NCBI GenBank assembly: GCA_011799875.1
Contig: CM022302.1
Location: 522,088,560 to 522,152,559, forward strand
Direction of reading: 5' to 3'
DNA length: 64,000 nucleotides
From: Thinopyrum elongatum
Lineage: Eukaryota; Streptophyta; Magnoliopsida; Poales; Poaceae
Positions 20,646 through 32,092 of the stretch are shown in pieces; within the stretch, counting starts at the first letter, position 1, and every line of letters begins with the position of its first letter. The notes beneath the pieces were generated by a model. The model was not told where the DNA came from. It ran no database searches and worked only from the letters and a program-made list of their open reading frames with translations. The position numbers were made by a program, and so were the translations under genes.

Positions 20646-22029
20646 TTAAACCGCGCCCAGACTCGTATCCATGCCAGGTTGGCTAGATGGGATATTATTT
20701 GCAGACCAAAAGATCAGGGCGGGTTAGGGATCGAAAATTTAGAGGTAAAAAATAGATGTCTGCTTAGCAAGTGGCTATACGGAATATCTACTGAGACCGA
20801 GGGTATGTGGATACAAATCTTGCGGAATAAATACTTACGCTCTAAGACTTTGGCCCAAGTGACTGTTAGGCCAACGGACTCACCCTTCTGGAAGGGATTA
20901 ATGAGGACGAAAGCAACTTTCTTCCAACGAGTGAAATTCCTAGTTGGTAATGGTAATACTACTAGATTTTAGGAGGATACATGGCTTAGGGGACGCCTTT
21001 GGCTTTGCAATATCCATCCTTATATAATATTGTGCAACGTAAGGAGGATTATGTTGCCACAGTATTAAACTCGATACCGCTTAATTTTCAATTTAGGAGA
21101 TCCCTAGTAGAGGAACGTTGGAATGCTTGGTTGCACCTGGTTCGTAGGTTGATGGAAGTTCACCTATCTGATCAGGCGGATACAATTCGCTGGAAGTTAA
21201 CCACGAATGGAATCTTCTCAGTGAAATCCATGTATTCGGACCTAATTGATTCCAGGCCATTGTCGAGGTCGTTGCACATTTGGAAGATTAAAGTTCCGCT
21301 TCGTATTAAAATATTTATGTGGTTTGTCCATAAAGAGGTTATTCTAACCAAAGATAACTTGACAAAAAGGAATTGGATTGGTAACTCTAGGTGCTGTTTT
21401 TGTGATCAAAATGAAATGATTAAACACCTCTTTCTCGAATGTCCTCTTGCACTATTATTATGGCGATCAATTCATATAGCCTTTAACGTTTAACCTCCAA
21501 CGAGCATACACACGTTATTTGAGACGTGGCTTAATGGAGTGGACGTACATTTAGCTAAACATATTCGGATAGGAGTATGTGCATTATTTTGGGCTATATG
21601 GAACACTAGAAATAATGATATGATTTTTAATGGGGCACAATTCACCAATTTTTTGCAGGTTACCTACAGAGCTACAACTTGGATCCGTATGTGGTCCTTA
21701 TTCACTCATGCGGACTTTAGGGAGCCTTTGATTATTGGGTGCAACCGTTGGAAGACTGTAGCACGGGCTATTTTCAACCGATTTGGGTGGCGAGCTAATA
21801 ATAGACTAGGTGTGTAAGCATCGTAGCTTATTATTCTATCGCCGGATGTGGCACTGTTTTAGTTCTATATCGCCGGATGTGGCGCTTTTCAGATTTATTT
21901 GCTTTCGACTACTGCTCGGTTTATGAGCTTCATTGGACCTTATGACCTTGTTACGTTTTTATTTAATAATATGGCTGCATGCATCGATTGATGCAGAGGC
22001 CGGGGGTATTCCTCCTTTAAAAAAAAAAG
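20646..22029 (+). mobile_element. 5'-truncated LINE (non-LTR retrotransposon)
   Basis: The frame gives WDIICRPKDQGGLGIENLEV and NRCLLSKWLY, typical of the C-terminal part of plant LINE reverse transcriptases, then a zf-RVT-like zinc region, CCFCDQNEMIKHLFLECPLA (C-x2-C-x7-H-x4-C) at about 21390-21450, and the terminal ALFWAIWNTRNNDMIFN. A stop and frameshift near 20970-21000 and a stop at 21491-21493 break it. It ends in a poly(A) run at 22019-22028. ACCGGTT occurs at 20639-20645 and 22030-22036 and is a candidate target-site duplication. Confidence 0.85.
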
Positions 22030-22036
22030 ACCGGTT

Positions 22037-22331
22037 CCACTTGCGGTGCGAAACAAAACATGTATGTGTGGATGCGCACGGAATATTATACCGTTGAGGA
22101 TCTTAAGGTATATTTGACAAGAATTTGCACGATGGCCAGCGTGTTTCTGTGGCTAGAGTTTGTATGACGTTTTAGATGTTGCTACATGTGTTGGAAATTA
22201 AACAATAAAATTTAGAGTATGTTTTGAGCGCTAAATTAATATGACTTACATTAGGATTGTCTTATGTATGTTTGTTCCAGAGTTCACTTAAATTGCATAG
22301 ACGAAACACATTCTAAATATGTATTTCTATA
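22037..22331. other. Unassigned low-copy DNA
   Basis: AT-rich sequence without reading frames or repeats that I can recognise. Confidence 0.4.
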
Positions 22332-22399
22332 TTCCCTCTGATCCATATTAATTATCAATGTGTACTAAATCATCGATAATTAATATGGATCAAAGGAAG
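22332..22399. mobile_element. Very short Stowaway-like MITE
   Basis: The 68-bp element has about 24-bp terminal inverted repeats (TTCCCTCTGATCCATATTAAT and its complement) and is flanked by TA at 22330-22331 and 22400-22401. The CCTCTGATCC opening is close to Triticeae Stowaway ends. Only about 20 bp separate the arms, so it is nearly all hairpin. Confidence 0.75.
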
Positions 22400-22401
22400 T
22401 A

Positions 22402-22980
22402 TCATATTTGTAAGGTCCATTAATTCGCACCATGCATCACTTTGAGCATTTTATTATAGCCGGTCAACTATAGTTATTGTTGTGAACAGTAAGTCCTAAA
22501 AGTTGACCCATAAAAGTTAGTTCTTTGAAGAATATGCTATAAGTCAGAAATATGTCAGATGTCTTTGTAGATCATGCAACACCCTTTTCCTTGAGAAGCA
22601 TGACATAATATCTTAGAAGAAGAACTATGAAGCATTACCTGATATCCATGGTTGTCGTGCCTCATTCCAGTAATTTCTCGTAGTATTATCTTTCTACAAA
22701 GAATTTGTTCTTCAATTGCCCATTATTTTATTATATCTCCATCATTTTCTATAAACTTTGTCTTCCAAGTGCCTACAGAAAAGAAAATGTTCCACATGAT
22801 AAGTCACACTTCTTTGCAAAAATAACTTAAAGATTGTGTTTCATACCAAGCTACTAAAACTTGCTTCATCAACTGTCAAATTGTTAGCTTTTTTCTATGC
22901 GTGTGGAAGTAACATAATGGGATGTAACATAACTTGGACTTGTCTTTGAATCTATGTTTCGGTTGTAGAGATAAGTAAGG
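22402..22980. other. Unassigned AT-rich DNA
   Basis: No frames, tandem repeats or terminal inverted repeats are seen. Confidence 0.4.
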
Positions 22981-23982
22981 TACAATTGCATTCTTGCCCT
23001 TAGTTGGTTCCTACCTGTGGGTTTTGCCTCTACTTTCCGACTCTACTCAGTTTTGGCCCTTAAAAAGAATTTTAGGTTGCCCGAATACCCTTTCGTCATC
23101 GTGCCGTACGGTCAAAGGCATTTGCCTTTACTTTGGACTAAAATGCCCCTGGTAGCTGGCAAAGGCGTTTTGTCCCGATGGTTGGCGAGTTGAGGTTCAG
23201 GCGGCGGTGCTCCTGCCAACTGGTTTGAGAAGAGGACGATCTGGCTGCTCGGGCGAAAGCCTTGCTCTGACTTGCTAGATATGATGACGTGACACCCGAG
23301 GGAACAACACACCTTCTTGGAGGCATCGTCGCTCGAGGGCCTACACCCTTCTTCCTCACACTCTGGGGAGAACCCTAGTTTTAGGTTCCCAGAATGGACA
23401 ATGGTGGCGCTCCTGTGTCGTTGTCCTTCTCAGAGGCGTCGTCTTGGAGTGAATTTTGTTTGCTGGTCTTGTCGTTGCTTGCGGCGGGGATGCTAGGGCG
23501 GCGTCCTTGGATCGATGTGGTCTGGCCTCTTGCTTGGCGATGATGGTGGCTTCGAGCATCTTTGGTAGTCAGTTTCATTTGGCGTGTTTGACAGCCGTTG
23601 TGCCTCACCATGTCTTTATGAAGTCTCAGCTGCCGAGGAGGAGCCTTAGCAGCGACAATGACACATGATGCGTGGTTCATGTCGGTGCTTGCTCAGCACA
23701 GGCTCTGTCCTTTTCTCTTGCAATGTTCGTCGATAGAGCCAGAGCTGATTGGTTGCCGACTCATGTTGTTGACAGTTTCACATAAGCCGGGATGGGTCTC
23801 ATCATCTGTTTGCGGCGAGGGTATGTTGGTTGTCGTCGACGGTGGAGTTGGAGTCACGGGATTGTAGAGGAGTGATGACAATGACACTGATTGTCAACCT
23901 CGATGGGACATTCTCCTTGACGTTGTGAGTATTTGTGTGGGTAGTCATGTCAACTGGGTGCCCTGTTGTCGCGGATTTGTTG
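22981..23982. other. GC-rich segment with MULE-like left flank, unassigned
   Basis: 22981-23150 is built of short phrases such as TTGCCCTTAGTTGG and GTTTTGGCCCTTAAAAAG that resemble grass MULE termini. A GC-rich stretch follows (23160-23970) with open frames on both strands but no domain I can name. It could be a transposon with captured host sequence or an old LINE leader. I could not find the matching far terminus. Confidence 0.3.
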
Positions 23983-23984
23983 TA

Positions 23985-24199
23985 CTCCCTCCGTCCCGGT
24001 GTATAAGTCATTCGCGTAGTTCTAGGTCAATAATTTAACTATCTAAATATGTATTATATTTGACAAAAAATATATATTTAGAAACTACATCCGTATAGAA
24101 ATCTAGTGGTATACTTTTTATGACATATAACACATATTTAATTCATCAAATCGATGACCTAGAACTACGCGAATGACTTATACACCGGGACGGAGGTAG
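23985..24199. mobile_element. Stowaway MITE (215 bp)
   Basis: It opens CTCCCTCCGTCCCGGTGTAT and closes with the complement ending GACGGAGGTAG. The terminal inverted repeats extend for more than 40 bp (through GTAGTTCTAGGTC). It is flanked by the TA duplication (23983-23984 and 24200-24201), the insertion preference of the Tc1/mariner superfamily. Confidence 0.95.
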
Positions 24200-24201
24200 T
24201 A

Positions 24202-25009
24202 ACGCCTTTGTTCCGGTTTTATGTTAATTAAAAAAATCGAGATCTCCATGGCCGACCTAAAAAAAAAGCAACCACAGGACTGTTTCCCAGCCGCTACGGT
24301 GTCCACACGCCCAAATTCAACTCAAGGGTGACGGAATCGTCGCCGGAATTGACTGGTCGTGCAAGTTGACATGAGCCAGGAGCTGTTTACCCGTATACAT
24401 CGATCGATGCAGGGCTCTGGTCGTCGACCAATGAACACAGGTTCTGAAACAGAAGAAAATAACACTGATGCCGGTTGGTGGATGGATCGGTGCGTTTTTG
24501 TTGTTGCTGACCATGAGCAGAACCTGATTCGTTCCTGGACGGCATGGCGAGGATCATGGCAGTGTCTTTTACCGGATAGATAGATTACGATTAAGCCGCA
24601 GAGGTCAGATACATGCATGCATACACGCAGCTGGACAGCAAAAAATGGATTCCTTTCTGCTCTGATGCTAGCTTTGTCCTGTCCAGTGTCCATACTCACG
24701 GCCGCCAGAGAGCCTAGCGACGAGCTTTCCGGCTACTGCGGTCTGCAAAGGCAGCGTCGATCAAACAAAAAGAGCTCCGATGCTCCGTATGGAACACTAC
24801 CCGTAAATTTGCTCGGCCATCTGTTCGTGGATAGGGGACCAGTCCGTAAACACAGATGCAGAGAGTGGTCATTCAACACTGTCCGTATACATTTTAAACA
24901 CAACTCAATTAAACCGGATGAAATTCATGCAAACACTTTGGATTTCATTAAAGTTCAAATGTAATTTACATAAAATGGATGATATTTTGGCTGTTTTAAA
25001 TTCTATACT
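24202..25009. other. Unassigned low-copy DNA
   Basis: Mixed composition with several short open frames on both strands that show no domain, repeat structure or codon pattern to support a gene. Confidence 0.4.
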
Positions 25010-25485
25010 AGACGTCCACCTCGTACCCGTGGCCGCCCTGTCCTCCGGCGGAAGGGCGCCGGAGGGCCACGACAGCCTTGTCCGGCGGCTGTCTGCCGCT
25101 CACGGAGGAGTCACTCCGCCTCCTGTTGCGTGCTGCGGTGGGCCGCCTTGGCCACTGCCGACGGCGCCGGTGGAACCATAGCAGCGGCCTTGCCCCTGCA
25201 AGCGTTGGCGGAGCAGTCGCTAAGCGATCACTCCTCGCCGATCTTGGCGAGCTCGCCGTCAAGGCGGCGGCGGCGCGTGGCAGCCGTTTCCGCGGTAGTG
25301 ACGGAGCGTCGAGCACCCACGCGGCAGCGAGGTCCGGGTCGTTGGAGACCCATTCCGGCGCCATGTCGCTCTTGGCGAACGCGGAGCGGCCACCATCATT
25401 GCACGTGTCCGCTGCCTCGCCGCGCGCTCCTCCTCGAATACGACGGCCCTCGAGCCCGAGGCACCACCGCAACCCGTCGTGATGA
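25010..25485 (-). other. GC-rich segment with a 155-codon open frame, possibly transposed
   Basis: The minus frame 25472-25008 is open throughout and Arg/Ala-rich (DMAPEWVSNDPDLAAAWVLD is its least repetitive part). The plus strand is also open in places, as expected from high GC. It abuts a copia LTR at about 25485 that is cut there, so the segment probably replaced the LTR end by insertion or deletion. No function is assigned. Confidence 0.3.
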
Positions 25486-26268
25486 GGCGAGGCGGGCGGC
25501 GGAGGAGAAACGCGCGGGAACCAATTCTCTTCTCAAGCTCCAATAGCATGTGGAAGAGAATCCCTTATAAGGAGGTCCAACTTCTCTTGCACTAGCGGCA
25601 TAGTGGTATGAGATTAAACTTTCCATCATACCTAGTGTCATATAACCCACATGTGCTTTAGAGGTTTTCTGAAACTGTTAGATGGGCCCAAGGCTCACCT
25701 CATATTTCAACAATCCCCCACCAGATCTCAAGGGCCCATTCTGTCATCTGTTCCAAACACTGTTTTGATATACCAGTATTTCAGTGAAGACCTGTTAAGG
25801 TTAAACTCCACCTAGAGCAAGTAGCTACACTTCTTCACAACTAAACAATGGACTATGCCTTGAATTGTCAGTTTGATGTAAAGAAGTTTGACCAAATGTC
25901 TTACCAGTACTAGGCTGCCGAAGGCTGACCCCTCGGGTGGAGCATATTAGTCACACTCCTGGCCTATTCATGAGCTTGCTAGAGATCACCCTAATCTCAT
26001 AGACTGTGACTAGCAATCGGGCTTATATAGGTGTGTTCCTCCAAAGATCGCTCTGTAGGATAGATCTTACTTGTATAAGCTTTGCAACACATTAAGACAG
26101 TAGTCAACCTACCATACAGTTTCCCTCAATGCATTTTCTATCACAACAGGTGATAGCCCTTTAGTAAAGGGATCTGCCAGATTCTTAGCCGACTGGATAT
26201 AATCCAATGTTTATCACTCCGAAGCTTCTTAAACGTCTGACAACTTTTAATCTCATTCTTATGTGTTT
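25486..26268 (-). mobile_element. 3' end of a minus-strand copia element (partial LTR, PPT, RNase H end)
   Basis: The minus strand encodes DYIQSAKNLADPFTKG at about 26160-26205, the conserved C-terminal end of copia RNase H. A 3' untranslated stretch and a purine tract (GGTGGGGGAT, about 25721-25730) lead to an LTR opening TGTTGAAATATGAGG at 25719. The LTR matches 57120-57323, the 5' LTR of the copia element on the far side of the nest. It is cut at about 25485, so its end and target duplication are lost. The coding part stops abruptly at 26268, where CACTA-1 begins. Confidence 0.75.
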
Positions 26269-26686
26269 CACTAGTGGAAAAACGGCTGGCCACAACTATC
26301 GTTGGTGGCGCGCCATTTTCCATCAACGCTGGCGTAGGCCAAATCAACACGTCGGCTTTACATGCTTAGTGCCCGCGTTGCTTTTTTTTGAAACGCCACA
26401 AATCTTTTGGCCCATATGCACTCACCGTTTGGAACGCACTGGTGGCGTTGCTTTTATTTGCACGTCATAGTTGATTTGTTAGTGCTGGCATCCGTCTGCT
26501 TTGCACGCCAGAAATATTTTTTCCATTTGATCAAGTGTTTTAACTATTTAATTATTATACTAGTCACAAAATAATAATAAAAAATATTATGCTTTTTGTC
26601 ATAATTAATTTTATTGTTTTTATCAATTTAGGTATTTTATTTCTTTACTACCGGTTCAAATTTTGACTCTTTTATTTTGTCAAGTC
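26269..26686 (+). mobile_element. CACTA-1, left terminus
   Basis: The segment starts CACTAGTGGAAAAACGGC, a CACTA terminus, and has GC-rich subterminal motifs (TGGCGCGCC, CTGGCGT, GGTGGCGTTGC) in the first 250 bp. It is preceded by TTT. It continues at 35322 after the Angela element, and again at 40840 after CACTA-2. Its right terminus is not present in the window. Confidence 0.8.
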
Positions 26687-28458
26687 TGATGGGGAACGTT
26701 GCATGAAAACAAAAAAAATTCCTACGCCCATGCAAGATCTATCAAGGAGATGCATAGCAATGAGAGGGGAGAGTGTGCCTACGTACCCTCGTACACCGTA
26801 AGCGGAAGCGTTTCACAACGCGGTTGATGTAGTCGAACTTCTTCGCGCTTCAACCGATCAAGTACCGAACGCACGGCACCTCCGCGTTCTGCACACGTTC
26901 AGCTCGGTGACGTCCCTCGCCTTCTTGATCCAGCAAGACGTCGAGGTAGTAGATGAGTTCCGTCAGCACGACGGCGTGGTGACGGTGATGGTGACGTGAT
27001 CTCCGCAGGGCTTCGCCTAAGCACTACGAAAATATGACCGGGTGTGTAAACGGTGGAGGGGGGCGCTGCACACGGCTAGGCAATTGTCTGTTGTGTGCTA
27101 GGCGCCCCCTCCCACATATATATATAGGTGGGAGGGATGGAGGAGCAGCCAAAGGAGGTTCCCAAGTAGGAGGAATCCTACTTGGGGTCCCTCCCAAGCC
27201 GCGCCCCCCTTTCCTTATTTGGAGTGCGGGGAAAGGCAGGGGAGGGTGGCGCCCCCCTTTCCTTTCTCCCATGAGAGGGAAAGGCAGGAGGGGCTAGCCC
27301 TCCCCTTTTTCCTTCCCTAGGGCTAGCCAACCAAGGGAAGGGGCGCACCAGCCCCCTTGTGGGCTGGTTTGGCCCCTCCTTTGGCCCATAAGGCCCATAA
27401 CTTGCCGGGGGGTGCCCGGAACCCCTTCCGGTGACCCGATTACTTCCCAGTACGTCCCGAAACACTTCCGGTGTGCAAATACCATCGTCCTATATATAAA
27501 TCTTTACCTCTCGACCATTTCGAGACTCCTCGTCATGTCCGTGATCTCATCCGGGACTCCGAACAACATTCGGTCACCAAAACATATAACTCATATAACA
27601 CTATATCGTCAACGAACGTTAAGCGTGTGGACCCTACGGGTTCGAGAACTATGTAGACATGACCGAGATAACTCTCCGGTCAATAACCAATAGTGGAACC
27701 TGGATGCCCATATTGGCTCCTACATATTCTACGAAGATCTTTATCGGTGAACCGTTATGACAACATACGTAATTCTCTTTGTCCATCGGTATGTTACTTG
27801 CCCGAGATTCGATCGTCGGTATCTTCATACCTAGTTCAATCTCATTATCGGCAAGTCTCTTTACTCGTTCCGTAATACATCACCTCGTGACTAACTCCTT
27901 AGTCATTTGCTTGCAAGCTTATGATGTGTATTACCGAGAGGGCCCAGAGATATCTCTCCGATACTCGGAGTAACAAATCCTAATCTCGATCTATGCCAAC
28001 TCAACAAACACCTTCGGAGATACCTGTAGAGCATCTTTTTGATCACCCAGTTACGTTGTGACGTTTGATAGCACACAAGGTATTCCTCCGGTATCCGGGA
28101 GTTGCATAATCTCATAGTCGAAGGAATAAGTATTTGACATGAAGAAAGCAATAGAAATAAAACTGAACGATCATTATGCTAAGCTAACAGATGGGTCTTT
28201 TCCATCACATCATTCTCCTAATGATGTGATCCCGTCATCAAATGACAACACATGTCTATGGTTAGGAAACCTTAACCATCTTTGATCAACGAGCTAGTCT
28301 AGTAGAGGCATACTAGGGACACGGTATTTGTTTATGTATTCACACATGTATTTAAGTTTCCAATCAATACAATTCTAGCATGAATAATAAACTTTTATCA
28401 TGAATAAGGAAATATAAAATAACAACTTTATTATTGCCTCTAAGGCATATTTCCTTCA
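26687..28458 (-). repeat. 3' LTR of the Angela/BARE-type element
   Basis: Plus-strand boundaries are TGATGGGGAACG...TATTTCCTTCA. The purine-rich GTGGGAGAC (minus strand, next to 28459) precedes it as polypurine tract. A TATATATA stretch lies at about 27115-27126. Confidence 0.92.
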
Positions 28459-28842
28459 GTCTCCCACTTGCACTAGAGTCAATAATCTAGTTCACATCGC
28501 CATGTGATTAACACCAATAGTTCACATCGTCATGTGATTAACACCCATAGTTCACATCGTCATGTGACCAACACCCAAAGGGTTTACTAGAGTCAATAAT
28601 CTAGTTCACATTGCCATGTGATTAACACCCAAAAAGTACAAAGGTGTGATCATGTTTTGCTTGTGAGAGAAGTTTAGTCAACGGGTTTGTCACATTCAGA
28701 TCCGTATGTATTTTGCAAGTTTCTATGTCTACAATGCTCTGTATGGAGCTACTCTAGCTAATTGCTCCCACTTTCAATATGTATCCAGATTGAGACTCAG
28801 AGTCATCTGAATCGGTGTTAAATCTTACATCGACGTAACCCT
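28459..28842. other. 3' untranslated part of the Angela/BARE element with short direct repeats
   Basis: Copies of TTCACATCGNCATGTGATTAACACC recur at about 28490, 28520, 28551 and 28605, about 30-55 bp apart. No coding content is seen. Confidence 0.7.
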
Positions 28843-30300
28843 TTACGACGAACTCTTTATCACCTCCATAACCGAGAAATATCTCCTTAGTCCTCTTAGG
28901 TAACTAAGGATAATTTTGACCGCTGTCCAGTGATCTACTCCTGGATCACCATTGTACCCCCTTGCCAAATTCATGGCAAGGCACACAATAGGTCTGGTAC
29001 ACAGCATGGCATACTTTATAGAACCTATGGCTGAGGCATAGGCAATGCCTTTCATTCTCTCTCTATCTTCTGCCGTGGTCGGGTTGTGAGTCTTACTCAA
29101 CTTCACACCTTGCAACACAGGCTAGAACCCTTTCTTTGACTGATCTATTTTGAACTTCTTCAAAACTTTGTCATGGTATGTGCTTTGTGAAAGTCCTATT
29201 AAGCGTCTCGATCTATCCCTATAGATCTTGATGCTCAATACATAAGCAGCTTTACCGAGGTCTTTCATTGAAAAATTCTTATTCAAGTATCCTTTTATGC
29301 TATCCAGAAAATCTATATCATTTCCAATCAACAAATATGGCATCCACATATAATATCAGAAATGCTACAGAGCTCCCACTCACTTTCTTGTAAATACAGG
29401 CTTCACCATAAGTCTGTATAAAACCATATGCTTTGATCACCTCATCAAAGCGTATATTCCAACTTTGAGATGCTTGCACCAGTCCATATATGGATCGCTA
29501 GAGCTTACACACTTTGTTAGCACCTTTAGGATCGACAAAACCTTCTGGTTGCATAATATACAACTCTTCTTTAAGATATCAATTAAGGAATGCAGTTTTG
29601 ACATCCATTTGCCAGATTTCATAAAATGCGGCAATTGCTAACATGATTCGGACAGACTTAAGCATCGCTACGGGTGAGAAAGTCTCATCGTAGTCAACTC
29701 CTTGAACTTGTCAAAAACCTTTTGCGACAAGCCGAGCTTTGTAGACAGTGATATTACCATCAGCGCCCGTCTTCCTCTTGAAGATCCATTTATTCTCAAT
29801 GGCTTACCGATCATCGGGCAAGTCCACCAAAGTCCACACTTTGTTCTCATACATGGATCCTATCTCAGATTTTATGGCCTCAAGCCATCTGTCGGAATCT
29901 GGGCTCATCATAGATTCTTCATAGTTTGTAGGTTCGCTGTTGTCCAACAACATGACTACCATGACAGTATTACCGTACCACTCTGGTGCGGATCGTGCTC
30001 TGGTCGACCTACCAGGTTCAGTAGTAACTTGGTCTGAAGTTTCATCATCATTTGCTTCCTCTCTAGTTGGTGTAGGCATAACTAGAACAGTTTTCTGTGA
30101 TGTGCTATTTTCCAATTCGAGAGAAGGTACTATTACCTCATCAAGTTCTACTTTCCTCCCACTCACTTCTTTCAAGAGAAACTCCTTCTCTAGAAAGGAT
30201 CCATTCTTAGCAACAAAGATCTCGCCCTCGGATCTGTGGTAGAAGGTGTACCCAATTGTTTCCTTAGGGTATCCTATGAAGACACACTTCTCCGATTTGG
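28843..30300 (-). pseudogene. Angela/BARE reverse transcriptase and RNase H, degraded
   Basis: The RT start (KPKSEKCVFIGYPKETIGYTF, then SDRWLEAIKSEIGSMYENK) is at 30300-29804. YLLIGNDIDFLDSIKGYL, with the catalytic Y-x-D-D block altered to a Pro/Leu-containing form, lies at 29349-29290. The RNase H linker MKGIAYASAIGSIKYAMLCTRPI is at about 29060-28990. Stops and shifts separate the pieces, and the last part of RNase H is not recognisable. Confidence 0.75.
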
Positions 30301-30311
30301 GTTCGAGCTTA

Positions 30312-31281
30312 TCAAGTTGAAGCCTTTTGACATAAGTGTCGCAACCCCAAACTTTTAAGAAACGACATCTTAGGTTTCTTGCCAAACCACAGTTCATACG
30401 GTATCGTCTCAACGGATTTAGATGGTGCCCTATTTAACGTGAATGCGGCTGTCTCTAATGCATAACCCCAAAACGATAGTGGTAAATCGGTAAGAGACAT
30501 CATAGATCGCACCATATCTAATAAAGTACGGTTACGATGTTCGGACACACCATTACCCTGTGGTGTTCCAGGTGGCACGAGTTGTGAAATAATTCCACAT
30601 TGTTTTTAAATGAAGGCCAAACTCGTAACTCAAATATTCGCCCCCGTGATCAGATCGTAGAAACTTTATTTTCTTGTTACGATGATTCTCCACTTCACTC
30701 TAAAATTCTTTGAACTTTTCAAATGATTCGGACTTGTGTTTGATTAAGTAGATATACACATACCTACTCAAATCATTTGTGAAGGTCAGAAAATAACGAT
30801 ACCCACCGCGTGCTTCAACACTCATCGGACCGCATACATCGGTATGTCTTATTTCCAATAAGTCATTAGCTCGCTCCATTGTTCCGGAGAACGGAGTTTT
30901 AGTCACCTTGCCCATGAGGCATGGTTCGCATGTATCAAATGATTCATAATCAAGTGACTCCAAAAGTCCATCTGCATGGAGTTTCTTCATGCGCTTTACA
31001 CCAATATGACCTAAACGGCAGTGCCACAAGTATGTTGCACTATCATTATCAACTTTGCATCTTTTGGCATCAATATTATGAATATGTGTATCACTACGAT
31101 CGAGATTCAATAAACCATTTGCATTGAGTGCATGACCATAGAAGGTTTTATTCATGTAAATAGAACAACAATTATTCTCTGACTTAAATGAATAATCGTA
31201 TTGCAATAAACATGATCCAATCATATTCATGCTCAACGCAAACACCAAATAACATTTATTTAGGTTCAACACTAATCCCAA
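30312..31281 (-). pseudogene. Angela/BARE integrase, degraded
   Basis: The first block (31281-30700) holds the pre-integrase zinc region LWHCRLGHI...DTCEPCLMGK and the start of the core, HTDVCGPMS. The second block (30578-30312) holds PPGTPQGNGVSEHRNRTLLD with the catalytic Glu, followed by WGYALETAAFTLNRAPS. A stop and shift near 30600-30700 remove the middle of the core. The domain order is typical of copia pol. Confidence 0.8.
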
Positions 31282-31357
31282 AGGTAGAGGGAGTATGCGA
31301 TGGTGATCTTTTCAACCTTGGAATCACTTCCAACACACATCGTCATCTCGCCCTTAA

Positions 31358-32092
31358 CTAGCCTCTGTTCATTTTGCAACTCCTGTTTCGAGTTACTAAC
31401 TTAGCAACTGAACCGGTATCAAATACCCAGGGGCTAATATGCACACTAGTAAAGTACACATAAATAACATGTATATCAAATATACTTTTGTTCACTTTGC
31501 CATCCTTCTTATCCGCCAAGTATTTGGGGCAGTTCCGCTTCCACCGACCATTTCCTTTGCAGTAGAAGCACTCAGTTTCAGGCTTGGGTCCAGCTTTGGG
31601 CTTCATCATGGGAGCAACAACTTGCTTTGCCATTCTTCTTGAAGTTCCCTTTCTTTCCCTTGCCCTTTTTCTTGAAACTAGTGGTCTTGTTAACCATCAA
31701 CACTTGATGCTCTTTCTTGATTTCTACCTTCGCCGATTTTAGTATCACGAAGAGCTCGGGAATCGTTTTCGTCAACCCTTGCATATTATAGTTCATCACG
31801 AAGTTCTAGTAGCTTGGTGATAGTGACTAGAGAACTCTGTCAATCACTATCTTATCTGGAAGATTAACTCCCACTTGATTCAAGCGATTGTAGTACCTAG
31901 ACATTCTGAGTACATGCTCACTGGCTGAGCTATTCTCCTCCATCTTGAGGCAAAGTACTTGTCAGAGGTCTCATACCTCTCAACACGGGCATAAGTCTGA
32001 AATACCAATTTCAGCTCTTGGAAGATCTCATATGTTCCATGGCATTCAAAACGTCTTTGAAGCCCCGTTCTAAGCCATAAAGCATGGCGCAC
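31358..32092 (-). pseudogene. gag: Angela/BARE gag with zinc knuckle, degraded
   Basis: Fragments in several phases read NYNMQGLTKTIPELFVILK, a Lys-rich stretch and a zinc knuckle, CFYCKGNGRWKRNC. The knuckle His is replaced by Arg (C-x2-C-x4-R-x4-C). An aspartic protease remnant, VFDTGSVAKLV, follows at about 31430-31400. The part upstream (32093-33535) is too decayed to read. Gag would package the element RNA. Confidence 0.7.

Noticed and set aside
27024..27465. Gly/Pro/Arg-rich frames repeated at 33887-34327
   Set aside because: They lie in the GC-rich part of the two Angela LTRs, on both strands, and so are LTR sequence.
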